A stretch of DNA of 64,000 bases from Deinococcus sp. YIM 134068 (GCF_036543075.1 NZ_JAZHPF010000017.1:1-64000); one strand, 5' to 3'; shown: positions 1 to 11,179, counted from the stretch's first letter. The notes: a model not told the origin generated them from the letters alone. Numbers and translations are program-made.

Positions 1-5
1 ACTCC

Positions 6-89
6 TCACACGTCTGGAGTTCCTCGGGGGAGGAACCGCGTGTACCCCCCTGTCGGGCGGCCCTGCTCTCGCATCTCTTCGCCTGTCAT
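6..89 (-). CDS. candidate small protein, 27 aa
   Basis: Not a family I recognise. An ATG at 89 opens a 27-codon frame (begins MTGEEMREQG, ends PRGTPDV) stopping at TGA 8-6. It has a purine-rich GGCGGGGAG stretch just before the ATG and a near-consensus promoter about 30 nt upstream, so the arrangement is that of an expressed small gene. GGAGT follows the stop at once and could be the ribosome site of a next gene beyond the window edge, so this may be a leader peptide. Coding potential rests on context only. Confidence 0.4.
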   Translation of the reverse strand: MTGEEMREQGRPTGGYTRFLPRGTPDV

Positions 90-93
90 GCTC

Positions 94-145
<52 letters not shown>

Positions 146-199
146 CTCCTCCTCAAGCTGGATTGGGGCGCGGCCAGCGGCGACTTTTCGGGGGCGGCA

Positions 200-205
200 T
201 ACTGT
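200..205 (+). promoter_or_regulatory. -10 box (TACTGT) of menC/NAAAR
   Basis: A TANNNT box ends 4 nt before the ATG at 210, which implies a nearly leaderless mRNA. This favours ATG 210 over GTG 204, which overlaps the box. Confidence 0.5.
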
Positions 206-209
206 GATC

Positions 210-1319
210 ATGCTCCGAATTGACGCCGCTGAACTCTGGCTCGTGCGCCTGCCCCTGAAGTTCCGTTTCGAGACGAGTTTCGGGGTGCAGACGGAGAAGC
301 TGGTGCCGCTGCTCGTGCTACACGGGGACGGCGTGCAGGGGTTGAGCGAGGGGACAATGGAATTCGCGCCGATGTACCGGGAGGAGACCATCGCCGGGGC
401 GCTGCATCTGCTGCGCGAGGTGTTTCTGCCGCGCGTGCTGGGCGAGACCTTCGCCAACCCGGAGGCGGTGGAGGCGGCGCTGGGTGGTTTTCGGGGCAAC
501 CGCATGGCGCGGGCGATGGTGGAGATGGCCGCGTGGGACCTGTGGGCACGGACCCTCGGTGTGGGGCTGGGAACGCTGCTGGGAGGCCGCAAGACCGAGG
601 TGGAGGTGGGGGTGAGCCTGGGTATTCAGGCAGACGAGGACGCGACGGTGGACGCGGTGCGTCGACATGTCGAGCAGGGCTACCGGCGCATCAAGCTCAA
701 GATCAAGCCGGGCTGGGACGTGCAGCCCGTCCGCGCGGCGCGGGAGGCCTTTCCCGACATCCGCCTGACCGTGGACGCCAACAGCGCCTATACCCTTGCG
801 GACTCGGGGCGGCTGGCGGCGCTGGACGCTTACGACCTGACGTATACAGAACAGCCGCTTGCGTGGGACGACCTCGTGGACCATGCGGAGTTGCAGCGCC
901 GACTGCGGACGCCGCTGTGCCTTGACGAGAGCGTGGCGAGCGCCGCCGACGCCCGCAAGGGACTGGCCCTCGGGGCGGGGCGGGTCATCAACGTCAAGGT
1001 CGCGCGGGTCGGGGGCCTCGCGGAGGCGCGGCGCGTCCACGACCTCGCCCACGCCTTCGGGGTGCCCGTGTGGTGCGGCGGGATGCTGGAGAGCGGCGTG
1101 GGCCGGGCGCACAACATCCACCTCTCCACCCTGCCGAACTTCACGCTGCCGGGCGACACGAGCAGCGCCAGCCGTTACTGGGAGACCGACGTGGTGAACG
1201 AGGGGCTGGAGGCCGAAGGCGGCCTGATGCCCGTGCCGCAGGGTCCCGGCATCGGCGTCACCCTGAACCGGGACTTTCTGGCCGACGTGTCCGAACTGTA
1301 CGAGGAGCACCGGGCTTGA
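210..1319 (+). CDS. menC: N-acylamino acid racemase / o-succinylbenzoate synthase family
   Basis: Enolase-superfamily enzyme of the muconate-lactonizing subgroup (369 aa from ATG 210). Family members dehydrate SHCHC to o-succinylbenzoate in menaquinone synthesis and/or racemise N-acylamino acids; the Deinococcus members are the classical NAAARs. Visible active site: KLKIK around residues 162-166 (catalytic KxK), metal ligands D189 (VDAN), E214 (TEQP) and D239 (LDES), and a second-side lysine in NVKVARVGG (~263). Length is normal for the family. The stop overlaps the TTG start of the GNAT gene (TTGA), so the two are translationally coupled. No other men gene is nearby, which favours the racemase role. 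Confidence 0.9.
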   Translation: MLRIDAAELWLVRLPLKFRFETSFGVQTEKLVPLLVLHGDGVQGLSEGTMEFAPMYREETIAGALHLLREVFLPRVLGETFANPEAVEAALGGFRGNRMARAMVEMAAWDLWARTLGVGLGTLLGGRKTEVEVGVSLGIQADEDATVDAVRRHVEQGYRRIKLKIKPGWDVQPVRAAREAFPDIRLTVDANSAYTLADSGRLAALDAYDLTYTEQPLAWDDLVDHAELQRRLRTPLCLDESVASAADARKGLALGAGRVINVKVARVGGLAEARRVHDLAHAFGVPVWCGGMLESGVGRAHNIHLSTLPNFTLPGDTSSASRYWETDVVNEGLEAEGGLMPVPQGPGIGVTLNRDFLADVSELYEEHRA

Positions 1320-2104
1320 GCCGTCCCTTCGTCATCCGGGACGTGACGGATCCCTGGGAGATGCGGGCGCTGGAGGACGTGCAGGTGCGGGCCTGGGGCT
1401 ACCCCGACCGCGAGATATTGCCCGCGACCATGCTCCGCATCGGGGCGCACACGGGGGCGGTGGTGCTGGGGGCGTATCCGGCGGACGAACCCTCTCCCCG
1501 CCCCTTCGGCCTCGCCTACGGGTTCCCGGCGTGGCGAGACGGGCGGGTGTGGCACCATTCGCACCTCCTCGCGCTGGACCCCGAGTGGCGGGGCAGTGGG
1601 GCCGCCGTCGCCCTGAAGCTCGCGCAGCGGGAGCGGGCGCTGGCGCAGGGGCTGACGCGCATGACGTGGACCTTCGACCCCCTCCTGGCGCGCAACGCCC
1701 GCCTCAACCTGGGCAAGCTGGGCGCGCGGGCCGTGAGCTACCACCCCGACTGGTACGCGCTGGGCGGGAGCCGCGAGACCGCCTTCCCCGCCGACCGCCT
1801 AATGATCGAGTGGGACCTGACCGCGCCGCACACCGAACGTCCCGCCCCGCCACCACAAGGAGAAACGGCATTGGAGGCAGAGACGGACGGTGGGCCGGGT
1901 CGCCCGTGTCTGGAGTTGACTGGGGATCAACTTCTCGCGGAGGTTCCCATTCAGACCGACACTCTCCCCGAAGCCGCCCGCCTCGCCTGGAGACACGCCC
2001 TGCGCGACGTGCTCGGAACGTACTTGGAGCGGGGGTACACCGTGACTGACCTCGCCCGGCAGGGGGAGCGGGCGTTCTACGTGCTGACGGAGGAGAACAA
2101 ATAA
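1316..2104 (+). CDS. GNAT-superfamily acetyltransferase (COG3375-like)
   Basis: 262-aa protein starting at TTG 1316, whose start overlaps the upstream stop. It resembles the predicted acetyltransferases of COG3375, which commonly sit next to NAAAR. The N-terminal half carries the GNAT core: an acidic [11 protein letters not shown] opening, the acetyl-CoA-binding strand [18 protein letters not shown] with a degenerate RGxGxA loop at roughly residues 80-98, and the family-typical [19 protein letters not shown] (~120-140). The C-terminal ~80 residues are a separate helical tail. Coupling to menC suggests joint metabolism of N-acylamino acids, but the acceptor is not deducible here. Confidence 0.75.
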   Translation: MSRPFVIRDVTDPWEMRALEDVQVRAWGYPDREILPATMLRIGAHTGAVVLGAYPADEPSPRPFGLAYGFPAWRDGRVWHHSHLLALDPEWRGSGAAVALKLAQRERALAQGLTRMTWTFDPLLARNARLNLGKLGARAVSYHPDWYALGGSRETAFPADRLMIEWDLTAPHTERPAPPPQGETALEAETDGGPGRPCLELTGDQLLAEVPIQTDTLPEAARLAWRHALRDVLGTYLERGYTVTDLARQGERAFYVLTEENK

Positions 2105-2173
2105 AAGCGAGGGAACGTGTCACCAACCACGTCCACTCCTCTCACTTATTTTGAAAGTCAGCGGGGCAGCCCC

Positions 2174-2201
2174 ACTCACCACTTCTTACTCACCACTCAC
2201 C
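2174..2201. repeat. heptamer array, unit ACTCACC (4 units)
   Basis: ACTCACC, ACTTCTT, ACTCACC, ACTCACC in exact 7-nt register, abutting the stop codon of the minus-strand DUF4384 gene. Same period and similar placement as the other heptamer arrays in the window. Confidence 0.7.
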
Positions 2202-2202
2202 C

Positions 2203-2811
2203 TCAGTACGCCACGTTGTACTGCGCCGTATCGCTCACCCAGTCCTGCTGGGACGGGACGGGCTGGGTGGGGGTGGGCGTCACCGGGTTGACGACGATGC
2301 TCAGGGCCTGGGCGAGCCGCTGGGGGGAGTTGGCGGTGGGCTTGACCGTGGCGAAGGGCTGCCCGGTCTGGAAGGAGCTGATCTCCGAGAGGTTGAGCGC
2401 GCGGCGGCTGGCGACGACGAGGACCTTGTTCACGCCGTAGGGTCCGGCCACGTCGAAGGTGAAGGAGTCGTTCACCGCCGGGAAGGTGCGGACCTCGCCC
2501 CTGCGAACGAAGTTGGTGCCGCCGAGGCGGTTGGGGAGAATCTGGTCCACGCTGCCGTCGGGGTTGACGTTGAACAGGTAGACGTAGGCGTCCTCGTTGG
2601 TCTGCACGGAGAGCCGGATGCGGTCGCCGACCCGGTAGTTCGGGGTCATGCTGCCGCTGGGGTCGCGGTCCACCCACACGCGCACCGAGAGGCTCGTCTG
2701 CACGGGGTTCACGATGATGCTCTGGGTGCTGAGGCGGGGCGCGGCCAGGGCCGGGGCGACGAGGGGCAGCGCGGCGGCGGTCAGCAGGGTCAGGATGGCG
2801 AACTTCTTCAT
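2203..2811 (-). CDS. secreted DUF4384-domain protein
   Basis: 202-aa exported protein. Residues 1-24 are a signal peptide (MKKF, a hydrophobic stretch, then ALA before APRLS). The rest matches the DUF4384 pattern: [32 protein letters not shown] strands (~60-90), then [23 protein letters not shown]. It ends in a Pro/Thr-rich tail. DUF4384 proteins are surface or periplasmic and their biochemical role is unknown. ATG 2811 is chosen because GGAGGA lies 6 nt upstream; longer in-frame starts have no signal peptide. It stands alone between a convergent GNAT gene and a tRNA. Confidence 0.8.
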   Translation of the reverse strand: MKKFAILTLLTAAALPLVAPALAAPRLSTQSIIVNPVQTSLSVRVWVDRDPSGSMTPNYRVGDRIRLSVQTNEDAYVYLFNVNPDGSVDQILPNRLGGTNFVRRGEVRTFPAVNDSFTFDVAGPYGVNKVLVVASRRALNLSEISSFQTGQPFATVKPTANSPQRLAQALSIVVNPVTPTPTQPVPSQQDWVSDTAQYNVAY

Positions 2812-3025
2812 GGGATTCCTCCGGCGTGGGAAGCCGCGTCTCCAGAGCCGTTCTGGACGCTGGGTCTCGGCGGCTTGACTGGCCTCACCGTATCCGGGGC
2901 CGCCTGATTTCGGGTGAAGCCCGCCTGACTGGACGTGAGGCGGAGTGAACTTCGCCTCATCTGCGAGACGCTTTCCCATCAGCTGGACGCTTTAAGAAGC
3001 CCCCTCCACCGTGACCCGCCGCCGC
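2812..3025. other. upstream region of the DUF4384 gene
   Basis: No gene seen. Read on the minus strand it holds two near-direct copies of TCAGGCGG (AGTCAGGCGG and AATCAGGCGG) about 20 nt apart, which could be an operator for the DUF4384 gene. No convincing -35/-10 pair was found. Confidence 0.3.
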
Positions 3026-3056
3026 AAAAAGAAAACCCCCGTGCTGGACGGGAGTT
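3026..3056 (-). terminator. rho-independent terminator of tRNA-Gln
   Basis: Minus strand: AACTCCCGT, 5-nt loop, ACGGGGGTT, then TTTTCTTTTT. It begins a few nt after the tRNA 3' CCA. Stem and loop closely resemble the terminator of the tRNA-Asp/Phe operon at 12644-12675. Confidence 0.8.
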
Positions 3057-3061
3057 CTGCC

Positions 3062-3135
<74 letters not shown>

Positions 3136-3163
3136 AAGGGTCGCCTGCTCACAGGCGGAATGG

Positions 3164-3193
3164 AGTATAGCCGCGTCCGCACGGGGGGGTCAA
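3164..3193 (-). promoter_or_regulatory. promoter of tRNA-Gln
   Basis: TTGACC (3193-3188), 18-nt spacer, TATACT (3169-3164). The -35 hexamer overlaps the stop codon of the upstream helicase gene. The GACGCGGCTAT context recurs at the tRNA-Asp/Phe promoter. Confidence 0.75.
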
Positions 3194-5823
3194 CCGCTGG
3201 CCCCGGCCCCCACGGTGGGCTTCTCGATCACTGTCAACCCCGCAAACTTGAGGAGCAGGCGTTTCTGACCGACGCCGGGGAAATAGGCCAGCACCTCGCG
3301 GCGCTCGCCCTGGCCGAAGCCCTGGAGGAGCACGCCCTCGCCGAACTTGGCGTGGCGCACCCGCAGGGGACTCGTCGTGCTCACGGCCCGCTGAATCTCG
3401 CGGCTGGGAATGCCGAGGCGGGCGCTGACCTCGGGAAGCGAGAGGCCCTGGAGGTCGAGCAGCTCGCGCGCCTGGAGCGGCCACGCGGGTGGCAGGGCGG
3501 GAATCTCGGGCAGGGTAGCGGCGTCGGGTTCCAGCTCGGCGGCGGGCTGAACTCCCAGCAGCGTTTGCAGGAAGGCGCGGGTCGCATGCTTGTCGGTGGG
3601 ACGCCGCTCCCCACTTGCCAGGAAGGGCGCGTAGCAGCGGCTCACGGCGATGCACTCGTAGCAGCCGTGCGCCTCCTTGCAGCACGTCCTGGCGGTGAGG
3701 TCGAGGGCACGGCCCAGCAGGTCGTCCAGATTCTCGAAGGCGCGGCGCGACACCCCGAGGCCCCCCAGCCAGTCGTCGTACAGGAAGAAGTAGTTGTCGC
3801 GGCCTTCGCGGAAGGCCCCGGCGAGGTCGTTCTCGTCGCAGGCGACGCGCTCGGGCGTGACCTTTTGCAGCAGGTGCTTGAGGGTGTGCGCGACCGCCGT
3901 GGGGTATTCGGTGGCGCGGGCATCCACCCCGATCTCCAGCGCGGAGGTGCGAAAGGGCGGCAGTTCGAGGGGATCGTCGTACAGGTGCTCGGAGAGCTTG
4001 TGGTCCTGCATCCGGTCCTGAATGCGGCTGCCGCAGGTCCGGCACGCCCGCTCGGTGGGGTCGGGTTCGCGGTCGCAGCCGGTGCAGACGCGCTCGAAGA
4101 CCTGCCGCATCATCATGAAGCCGGTGTAGCGGCGGCGGATCGTCACCTCGCCGTGGCGGTAGGCAAGGGCACCCCGCCGCACCCACTCGCCCATGCGGGT
4201 CGGGCTGACCTCGATGGCGTACAGCCCGCGTGTGAAGAGGTTGGCCGCGTCGAAGCGTTGCGCCAGGATCGCCGTGCCCGCCGGGTGCTCCTGCCAGCGC
4301 GTCACCTTGTACCCCTGCCCGTCGAGCGTGAAGACGGCCCCCTCGTGCTTCTCGGTGAGCGCGTAGTGCTGGCTGGGCGACTCCAGCGGGGTGTCGAAGG
4401 CACGCAGGCCCTTCGTCTCCCAGTCGGCCTCCTCCACGACGGCGAACTTGGCGCTGCCCTCGCCGCGCAGGTTCCAGTATTTCGGGGACGGCCCCACCTC
4501 CGCCGGGAGGCCCGCCGCCCTGAACTCCTCGTTCGCCCGCCCCCGGTGCCGGGGTGAGAGGTAGGGATTGTTCGCCTCCACCACGGCCTTCTCGATGGGT
4601 CCGGTGACGAGTTCGCGGAAGTTGCCCGCGTTGGAGTAGAAGGCGTCCACGGGCTGTGGCACGCCCTGTTCGTTGAGGGCGGGAAGGTACAGCACCAGCC
4701 CCGGCGCGATCCGTCCGGCCCGGCCCGCCATCTGCCGGAAGGCCATGCGCGACCCCGGATAGCCGTCGATGATGACCACTTCCAGGTCGCCGATGTCCAC
4801 CCCGGCCTCCAGCGCGTTCGTGGCGAACATCACCCCGCTTCCCGCCCGGCGGAACTCGGTGAGGCGGCCCTCGCGGTCGGAGGTTCCGGCCATGTAGAGG
4901 TGGGTGTGCCGCGCGGAGAGCGGTTGCGCCCGGTAGGTCGAGTACAGCCGCGCGGCCCGCGAACGGCCCCGGAAAAAGGCGAGAACCTTGAGGTTGTGCG
5001 TCACGCTGGCGCTCACCACCGCGTCCCAGAAGCGGCGGGGCTGTCCCCGGTGGTCGGCGAGGTAGTAGCGTTTGCCGTGCCGCGCCGCGCCCGACTCGCC
5101 CACCTGCACGGCGTCCACCCCGGTCAGCTCGCGGGCGAACTCGGCGGGGTTGCCGATGGTGGCGGTGCTGAGGACGACCTGCGGCCTCGCCCCCAGCGCC
5201 CGCGCGAGGTCGAGCAGGCGGCGCAGCATTCCGGCGACCTCGCTGCCGAAGCCGCCCCGGTAGGTGTGCGCCTCGTCCAGCACGATGAAGGAGAGGTGCG
5301 ACAGAAACTCGCGCACGCGCGGCTGCGTCAACGACCAGTGGAGCTTGTCGGGGGTGGCCGTGACCATCCGCACGTCCTCCCGGAACACTTCGTTCGGCTG
5401 GGCACCACCCTGGAACGCGCCGATCTCCCAGCCGAAGCCGCCGCGTTCCCGGAAGGCCGCGAGCTTGTCGCGCTGGTCCTGCCCGAGTGCCACGAGGGGG
5501 TAGACGAAGAGCGCGGTCGCCCGTGGGTCCCGCTCCAGCCGCTCGAACACCGCCGGGAAGAACGCGCCCGTCTTGCCGCTCGCCGTCGGCGTCGTGACGA
5601 TCACGTGTTTGCCGTCCCGCATCAGGCGGTACGTCTCCGCCTGATGGCTGAAGACCTCCGGAAAGCCGAAGCCGCGCGAGACCGCCTCCGACCAGCCGAG
5701 GTCCACCGCGTTCAGAGTGTGGGCGGGGGCCGCCTCTTCCTCGTGGAGCAGGGCCGTGCCGCCGCCGAGGATGTCCCGCAGGAACGCCTCCAGGCGGGCG
5801 TAGGGGGAGCGGGCGGGCCACAC
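3190..5823 (-). CDS. MrfA/YprA-like DEAH helicase with DUF1998 domain
   Basis: 877-aa superfamily 2 helicase starting at GTG 5823; in-frame sequence further upstream is low-complexity and not protein-like. Motif I TPTASGKT (78-85), motif II DEAH (183-186), motif III STAT (219-222), then ATNALEAGVDIGDLE and QMAGRAGR in the second RecA lobe. The C-terminal half has a CTGC...CRTCG zinc ribbon and a four-cysteine DUF1998 cluster (CCKEAHGCYEC). This is the architecture of MrfA, the mitomycin-repair helicase of Bacillus, so a role in excision repair of DNA lesions is likely. The last ~45 residues add an HAKFGEGVLLQGFG segment like the C-terminal tail of UvrD/PcrA. Confidence 0.88.
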   Translation of the reverse strand: MWPARSPYARLEAFLRDILGGGTALLHEEEAAPAHTLNAVDLGWSEAVSRGFGFPEVFSHQAETYRLMRDGKHVIVTTPTASGKTGAFFPAVFERLERDPRATALFVYPLVALGQDQRDKLAAFRERGGFGWEIGAFQGGAQPNEVFREDVRMVTATPDKLHWSLTQPRVREFLSHLSFIVLDEAHTYRGGFGSEVAGMLRRLLDLARALGARPQVVLSTATIGNPAEFARELTGVDAVQVGESGAARHGKRYYLADHRGQPRRFWDAVVSASVTHNLKVLAFFRGRSRAARLYSTYRAQPLSARHTHLYMAGTSDREGRLTEFRRAGSGVMFATNALEAGVDIGDLEVVIIDGYPGSRMAFRQMAGRAGRIAPGLVLYLPALNEQGVPQPVDAFYSNAGNFRELVTGPIEKAVVEANNPYLSPRHRGRANEEFRAAGLPAEVGPSPKYWNLRGEGSAKFAVVEEADWETKGLRAFDTPLESPSQHYALTEKHEGAVFTLDGQGYKVTRWQEHPAGTAILAQRFDAANLFTRGLYAIEVSPTRMGEWVRRGALAYRHGEVTIRRRYTGFMMMRQVFERVCTGCDREPDPTERACRTCGSRIQDRMQDHKLSEHLYDDPLELPPFRTSALEIGVDARATEYPTAVAHTLKHLLQKVTPERVACDENDLAGAFREGRDNYFFLYDDWLGGLGVSRRAFENLDDLLGRALDLTARTCCKEAHGCYECIAVSRCYAPFLASGERRPTDKHATRAFLQTLLGVQPAAELEPDAATLPEIPALPPAWPLQARELLDLQGLSLPEVSARLGIPSREIQRAVSTTSPLRVRHAKFGEGVLLQGFGQGERREVLAYFPGVGQKRLLLKFAGLTVIEKPTVGAGASG

Positions 5824-6243
5824 GCTCTTCAGTGTAGGGCGGAGGGGGAAAAGGGTGTGGGGAATGGGGTCACGGTCGGGGGGTATTGGGGGAGGGTGGT
5901 GAAGGGGCGGGGCGTCTTGCTTCGGTTTGCCCCCTCCCCCCAGAGGGGGCTGGGGGAGTGGCGCTGCGCTGGGCAAAGGGCCTGTGAACCGCGTATGTGA
6001 TCGGATTCTCAGCGTGGCAAGGTTTGATCTTGGTGTGCTCTGTTTGGAAGGCCCACCCAGGAAGCTCCGCGAGCAAGGCGTGGTGGTGGCGTGGGCCGTC
6101 GGCTCAAAGGTGAGGAGTGGGCGGCGAGAGTGAGGGTTTTTTGGAGGGCGAAGACTGACGTGCTGTGACTTCCCCCCGTCCCCGCCGATAGCCTCAACCT
6201 TCGTCCTCAACGCGGAGGAGGAACGTTCTCCCCCGCCCTTCGC
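5824..6243. other. 420-bp intergenic region with GC-rich palindrome
   Basis: No gene supported. Around 5930-5965 lies a CCCCCTCCCCCC/AGAGGGGG palindrome belonging to the dispersed GC-rich repeat family of this window. The rest shows no start, tRNA or terminator I can defend. Confidence 0.4.
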
Positions 6244-7821
6244 TCACGGCACGTCGTCCTCGTCCAGCTCGGGAAGATCGCCGACCGGAAGCTGGACGTG
6301 GGCAGTGGTGCCCTTTCCCACCTCGCTCTCCAGCCAGATGCGCCCGCCGTGGGCGTCCACGATGCCCTTGGCGATGCTCAGGCCCAGGCCCGCGCCGCCC
6401 TGATCACGGCTGCGGCTGTCCTCCACGCGGTAGAAGCGGTCGAAGAGGCGGGCGAGGTGTTCGGGGGCGATGCCGGGGCCGTCGTCGCGGACGCTCAGGC
6501 GCACCTCGCGCCCGTCCTCCTGAGGCTCTCCCGTGAGGGTGACGGTCCTCGCCCCGGCCTTGAGGGCGTTGCCGACGAGGTTGATGACGACCTGCTTGAG
6601 GCGGTCGGGGTCGCCCTCGAAGACCACCTCCTGCCCGCCCGCCGTGAGGGCCGTGCCCTGCGCCTGCGCGAGCGGGGCGAGTTCGCGCGTGATCTCGGCG
6701 AGGAAGGGACCGGAGAGGACGGGCTGGCGGGTCAGGGTCAGCGCCCCGCTGTCCGAGCGCGCGAGCTGGAGCAGGCTGGCGATGAGGTTGGTCAGGCGTT
6801 CGGACTCCGAGCGGATGATGTTCAGGCTCTCGCGCTGCTGGCCGGTCGGGTTGGTGCGGCGCAGGAGGTACGAGGCGTGCCCGCTGATCGCCGTGACGGG
6901 CGTGCGGAGTTCGTGGCTCGCGTCGCTCGTGAAGCGGCGTTGCGCCTCGAAGCTCGCCTCCAGCCGTCCCAGCATGGCGTTGAGGGCCGCCGCCAGCGCC
7001 TGCACCTCGTCCCCGGTGCGCGGCTCGGGCACCCGCTCGGCGAGGTTCTGCCCCCCGATGCCCTCGGCGGCCCGCTGCACCTGCCGGAGCGGCAGCAGCG
7101 CCCGCCCGGCGAGCAGGTACGCCCCCGCCCCCGCCGTCGCCAGCCCGACGAGGAACAGCAGCACGATCACCTGCCGAAGCTGCGCGAGCGTGTCCTGAAG
7201 GGCGGTGAGGGGCCGCCCCACGTACGTCACGGCGAAGGTCTCGCGCGGCCCGCCCAGCCCGCTCGGCTTGAGCTGCACCGGCCCCAGCGTGACGAGAAAG
7301 CGGTAGCGCGAGACCCGGTTGCTGTACGCCTCCTGAAGGTCACGCTCCACAATGAGCTGCCCGCCCTGCGCCCCGATCAACCGGGTCAGTTCGGCGTCGC
7401 TCAGCCGCAGGGGAGTATCGGGGTTCAGCCCGATGGGCGGGCGGCGGGTCGCGTCGGCGAGGGTCCGCACCAGATTGAAGAGTTGCTCACGGGCGGCGGG
7501 CGTCTGCGCCCCGTTCAGGGCCGCCCGCAGGCTCGCCGCGTCGTAGAAGGCGAGTTCCTCCAACTGAATCGCGTCGTTCGGGAAGAAGTAGCGCAGGGGC
7601 GAGAGGCTCCCGGCCACGTTCTCCTCCCCGGTCGTGCCGGACTCCTCCAGTTGCAGTTGGCTCACGGTCTCCGTGAAGGTGCGGAAGGTCCGCCCCAGCT
7701 CCCGGTCGAGGTTGCCCAGCAGGCTCGTCCGCATCAGCAGCAGCGCCGCCACCCCCACCACGGTCAGGAGCGCGGCGAGCAGCCCGGTGTAGAAGAGAGT
7801 CAGACGCCAGCGGAGGGTCAC
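6244..7821 (-). CDS. sensor histidine kinase (HAMP, HisKA, HATPase_c)
   Basis: 525-aa membrane kinase. A membrane segment at about 8-30, an extracytoplasmic sensor region of ~185 residues, a second membrane segment at ~216-238, a HAMP linker (~240-290), a HisKA box with H303 in SHELRTP, then the N box ([10 protein letters not shown]), G1 (DDGPGIAP), F box and G2 ([13 protein letters not shown]). It should autophosphorylate H303 and pass phosphate to the OmpR-type regulator encoded 163 nt upstream. The two genes run in the same direction with a heptamer array between them. The ligand cannot be told from sequence. Confidence 0.93.
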   Translation of the reverse strand: MTLRWRLTLFYTGLLAALLTVVGVAALLLMRTSLLGNLDRELGRTFRTFTETVSQLQLEESGTTGEENVAGSLSPLRYFFPNDAIQLEELAFYDAASLRAALNGAQTPAAREQLFNLVRTLADATRRPPIGLNPDTPLRLSDAELTRLIGAQGGQLIVERDLQEAYSNRVSRYRFLVTLGPVQLKPSGLGGPRETFAVTYVGRPLTALQDTLAQLRQVIVLLFLVGLATAGAGAYLLAGRALLPLRQVQRAAEGIGGQNLAERVPEPRTGDEVQALAAALNAMLGRLEASFEAQRRFTSDASHELRTPVTAISGHASYLLRRTNPTGQQRESLNIIRSESERLTNLIASLLQLARSDSGALTLTRQPVLSGPFLAEITRELAPLAQAQGTALTAGGQEVVFEGDPDRLKQVVINLVGNALKAGARTVTLTGEPQEDGREVRLSVRDDGPGIAPEHLARLFDRFYRVEDSRSRDQGGAGLGLSIAKGIVDAHGGRIWLESEVGKGTTAHVQLPVGDLPELDEDDVP

Positions 7822-7846
7822 GGGTGGCTCCGGGCTGGTGGGGGAA

Positions 7847-7874
7847 GTCGCCAGTCGCCCGCTGCCAGTCGCCA
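7847..7874. repeat. heptamer array, unit GTCGCCA (4 units)
   Basis: GTCGCCA, GTCGCCC, GCTGCCA, GTCGCCA in exact 7-nt register, lying in the leader between the response regulator and the histidine kinase start. Confidence 0.75.
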
Positions 7875-7984
7875 GGAAGAGGGCCGGAGATTGACGACCT
7901 CTCCAGACAGACGAACGCCGGGCGTGGTGGGGTGGTCCCTCACGCCCGGCAGTGTAGCTCCCGCCCCGGCTCCTGCTGCTCTTG

Positions 7985-8662
<678 letters not shown>

Positions 8663-8668
8663 GCGGGC

Positions 8669-8674
8669 AGTCTA
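8669..8674 (-). promoter_or_regulatory. leaderless -10 box of the response regulator
   Basis: TAGACT followed by GCCCGC and ATG on the minus strand. The same TAGnCT-GCCCGC-ATG string occurs at lpdA and at the DUF418 gene. Confidence 0.7.
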
Positions 8675-8706
8675 GACGCGCTCTCATGAGAAGGCCCCCC
8701 CACCGC

Positions 8707-9294
8707 TTAACCAGTTTTCATGCCGCCCGCAACAACCTCACGCACGCCGTAGGCCCGGCAGTCGGCCCCGAAGCCCGCCAGCGGGGGAAGGAGGCGGGGG
8801 AGGAGATGGGCGGGGAATCCCAGTGAGGCCGCCACCTCGCCGCAGGCCAGCGTCTCGCCCGGCTCGGCGGCGTCGCACAGGCGACGGGCATAGTTGACGG
8901 GCAGGCCATAGGCGCTCGGCTGTCCGCCCACCGGGCCGGTGATGACGGGACCGAGGGCCACCCCCACCCGCACGCGCAACGTCACTCCCAGTCGGCCCGC
9001 CAGCCCCAGCCGCGCGGCCCGTTCGTGGGCCTCGTGCCCGGCGGCCACCCCCGACGCCACCTCGCCCGCCCGCCACAGCGCCAGCACCGCGTCGCCCTGA
9101 TGCTGCAAGACCCGCCCGCCCCGCGCCTCGAAACTCAGGATGAGCACCTGCACGAACTCCGCCATCAGGGCCGCGTAGTCCTCCAGCGGCAGCAGGTGGG
9201 CCAGCCGCGTGCTCTCCACGAGGTCGCCCAGCACCAGACACGCCCGCTGATGGTCGTGCCGCCGCGCCGGAAGAGGAAAGAGCAGATCGGTCAT
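8707..9294 (-). CDS. class III adenylate/guanylate cyclase domain protein
   Basis: 195-aa protein that is essentially one class III nucleotide cyclase catalytic domain. The two metal-binding aspartates are seen as D24 in [12 protein letters not shown] and D69 in [12 protein letters not shown], spaced as in the family; [20 protein letters not shown] corresponds to the conserved central strand. The C-terminal half is shorter and less conserved ([21 protein letters not shown] matches the usual NxAARL region, with Tyr-Ala replacing Val/Ala). No transmembrane or sensor domain, so it is probably cytosolic. A TAAGCT box at 9331-9326 may be its promoter. Whether it still makes cAMP is uncertain. Confidence 0.75.
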   Translation of the reverse strand: MTDLLFPLPARRHDHQRACLVLGDLVESTRLAHLLPLEDYAALMAEFVQVLILSFEARGGRVLQHQGDAVLALWRAGEVASGVAAGHEAHERAARLGLAGRLGVTLRVRVGVALGPVITGPVGGQPSAYGLPVNYARRLCDAAEPGETLACGEVAASLGFPAHLLPRLLPPLAGFGADCRAYGVREVVAGGMKTG

Positions 9295-9534
9295 GGAGCG
9301 CCCGGACCATCATGACCGACGGGCCAGCTTAAGTAAAGTCCCATCTCGCTCACATAAGAGGACGGTGGGGGCGACAGGTGGGGGAGGTGCCCGCCTCTCT
9401 TGATGAGACGGCGTTTCCGAGCATCAGAGGAGCAGGCGTGACTCTCACTGCGTCTGTCCCTCCTTCTTCCCGAACGACCGTTTGAGGTTCTCTCAGCCTC
9501 AACTCAGGACCGCTGCCAGTTTGGACGGTCCTCC

Positions 9535-9981
9535 TCAAACGAGAAAGCCGTGGAGCGGCGGCACCGTCCGGAACGTTGCCCAGGCACCGACCTGCGCTGC
9601 CGGAAGCTCCCCGAAGGTCGCCAGCACGAGCGGCAGGCGGGCGCGGACCACCCACACGCGCCGGGAGACGGCGAGGAGCTGACCGACGCCCTCCACCCCG
9701 GAGACGCCCACCACGGTCAGGGCCTCTCGCGCCCGGCCCGTCTCGTCCGCCGTCAGCACACGTGGCCCCTCCCCCTGGGAATCGAGAACGCCGTGGACGA
9801 CCACGCGCGCCGGGCCGGGCCGCCCCCGGTACGGGCCGCTGCGGTCGAAGAGGTAGAGGACCCGCCCGCCCGAGGCGAACTCCAGCAGGGGGCTGCCCTC
9901 ACGCTGCGGGTACAGGAGGCCCGACGCGGCGTAAGGCTCGTACCTGGACGCGAACTCCAGTTCCGAACTCTCCAGGGTCAA
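9535..9981 (-). CDS. conserved hypothetical protein, 148 aa
   Basis: I do not recognise the family. The protein is rich in beta-prone stretches ([52 protein letters not shown]) with no signal peptide or membrane helix, suggesting a small cytosolic beta-fold domain. The start is TTG 9981, with GGAGG about 7 nt upstream. The TTG overlaps the TGA of a 9-codon leaderless mini-ORF, and the operon neighbours upstream are a 95-aa protein and UbiA. Its role is unknown. Confidence 0.65.
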   Translation of the reverse strand: MTLESSELEFASRYEPYAASGLLYPQREGSPLLEFASGGRVLYLFDRSGPYRGRPGPARVVVHGVLDSQGEGPRVLTADETGRAREALTVVGVSGVEGVGQLLAVSRRVWVVRARLPLVLATFGELPAAQVGAWATFRTVPPLHGFLV

Positions 9982-10007
9982 GCCCTTCCTCCCGCCGCCG
10001 CACGCAT
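9978..10007 (-). CDS. candidate 9-codon leader peptide (leaderless)
   Basis: ATG 10007 lies 7 nt after a TAGAAT -10 box and opens MRAAAGGRA followed by TGA. The TGA overlaps the TTG start of the 148-aa gene (TTGA). The mini-ORF also contains GGAGG, the ribosome site for that TTG. The layout suggests 70S entry on the mini-ORF and coupled re-initiation. Confidence 0.45.
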   Translation of the reverse strand: MRAAAGGRA

Positions 10008-10014
10008 TCGGGCC

Positions 10015-10020
10015 ATTCTA
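10015..10020 (-). promoter_or_regulatory. -10 box TAGAAT overlapping a stop codon
   Basis: TAGAAT at 10020-10015, whose first three bases are the TAG stop of the upstream 95-aa gene. The next ATG is 7 nt downstream. Confidence 0.55.
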
Positions 10021-10286
10021 ACGGGCACCGCCACCGTCGGCACCGGGGCCGTCCTCCAGCCAGGCCAGTGTGGGCCGGGGCACCCCCGCCGCGTCGAGCA
10101 CCGCGTCCGCCCGCTCCAGCGCGAAGGTGCCCTCCACCTCCCGCAGGGTGTGGATCAGGACGAGGCCCGTGAGCCGCTCGAGGACCGCCCACTCCACCGA
10201 GCCGGGAAGCTGCGCGTCACGTGCCCGGCGCAGGAGCGTGAGGGCGAGTCGCTCGTCCCCGTCCCCGAACGCGGTTCGGGGGGCCG

Positions 10287-10305
<19 letters not shown>
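10018..10305 (-). CDS. small conserved hypothetical protein, 95 aa
   Basis: Starts at GTG 10305 inside the 3' end of the UbiA gene (19-nt overlap), so it is translationally coupled to it. The sequence is helical and charged ([39 protein letters not shown]) and ends in a Gly/Asp-rich tail. No family recognised and no catalytic motif. The coupling suggests a helper or partner of the prenyltransferase or of quinone metabolism, but nothing in the residues proves it. Confidence 0.6.
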
Positions 10306-11171
<866 letters not shown>

Positions 11172-11179
11172 GATGTCGC

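Noticed and set aside
5824..6210. N-terminal extension of the helicase to 6210
   Set aside because: The extra sequence is low-complexity Pro/Ser text containing a palindromic repeat; family similarity starts at WPARSPYARLEAFL after GTG 5823.
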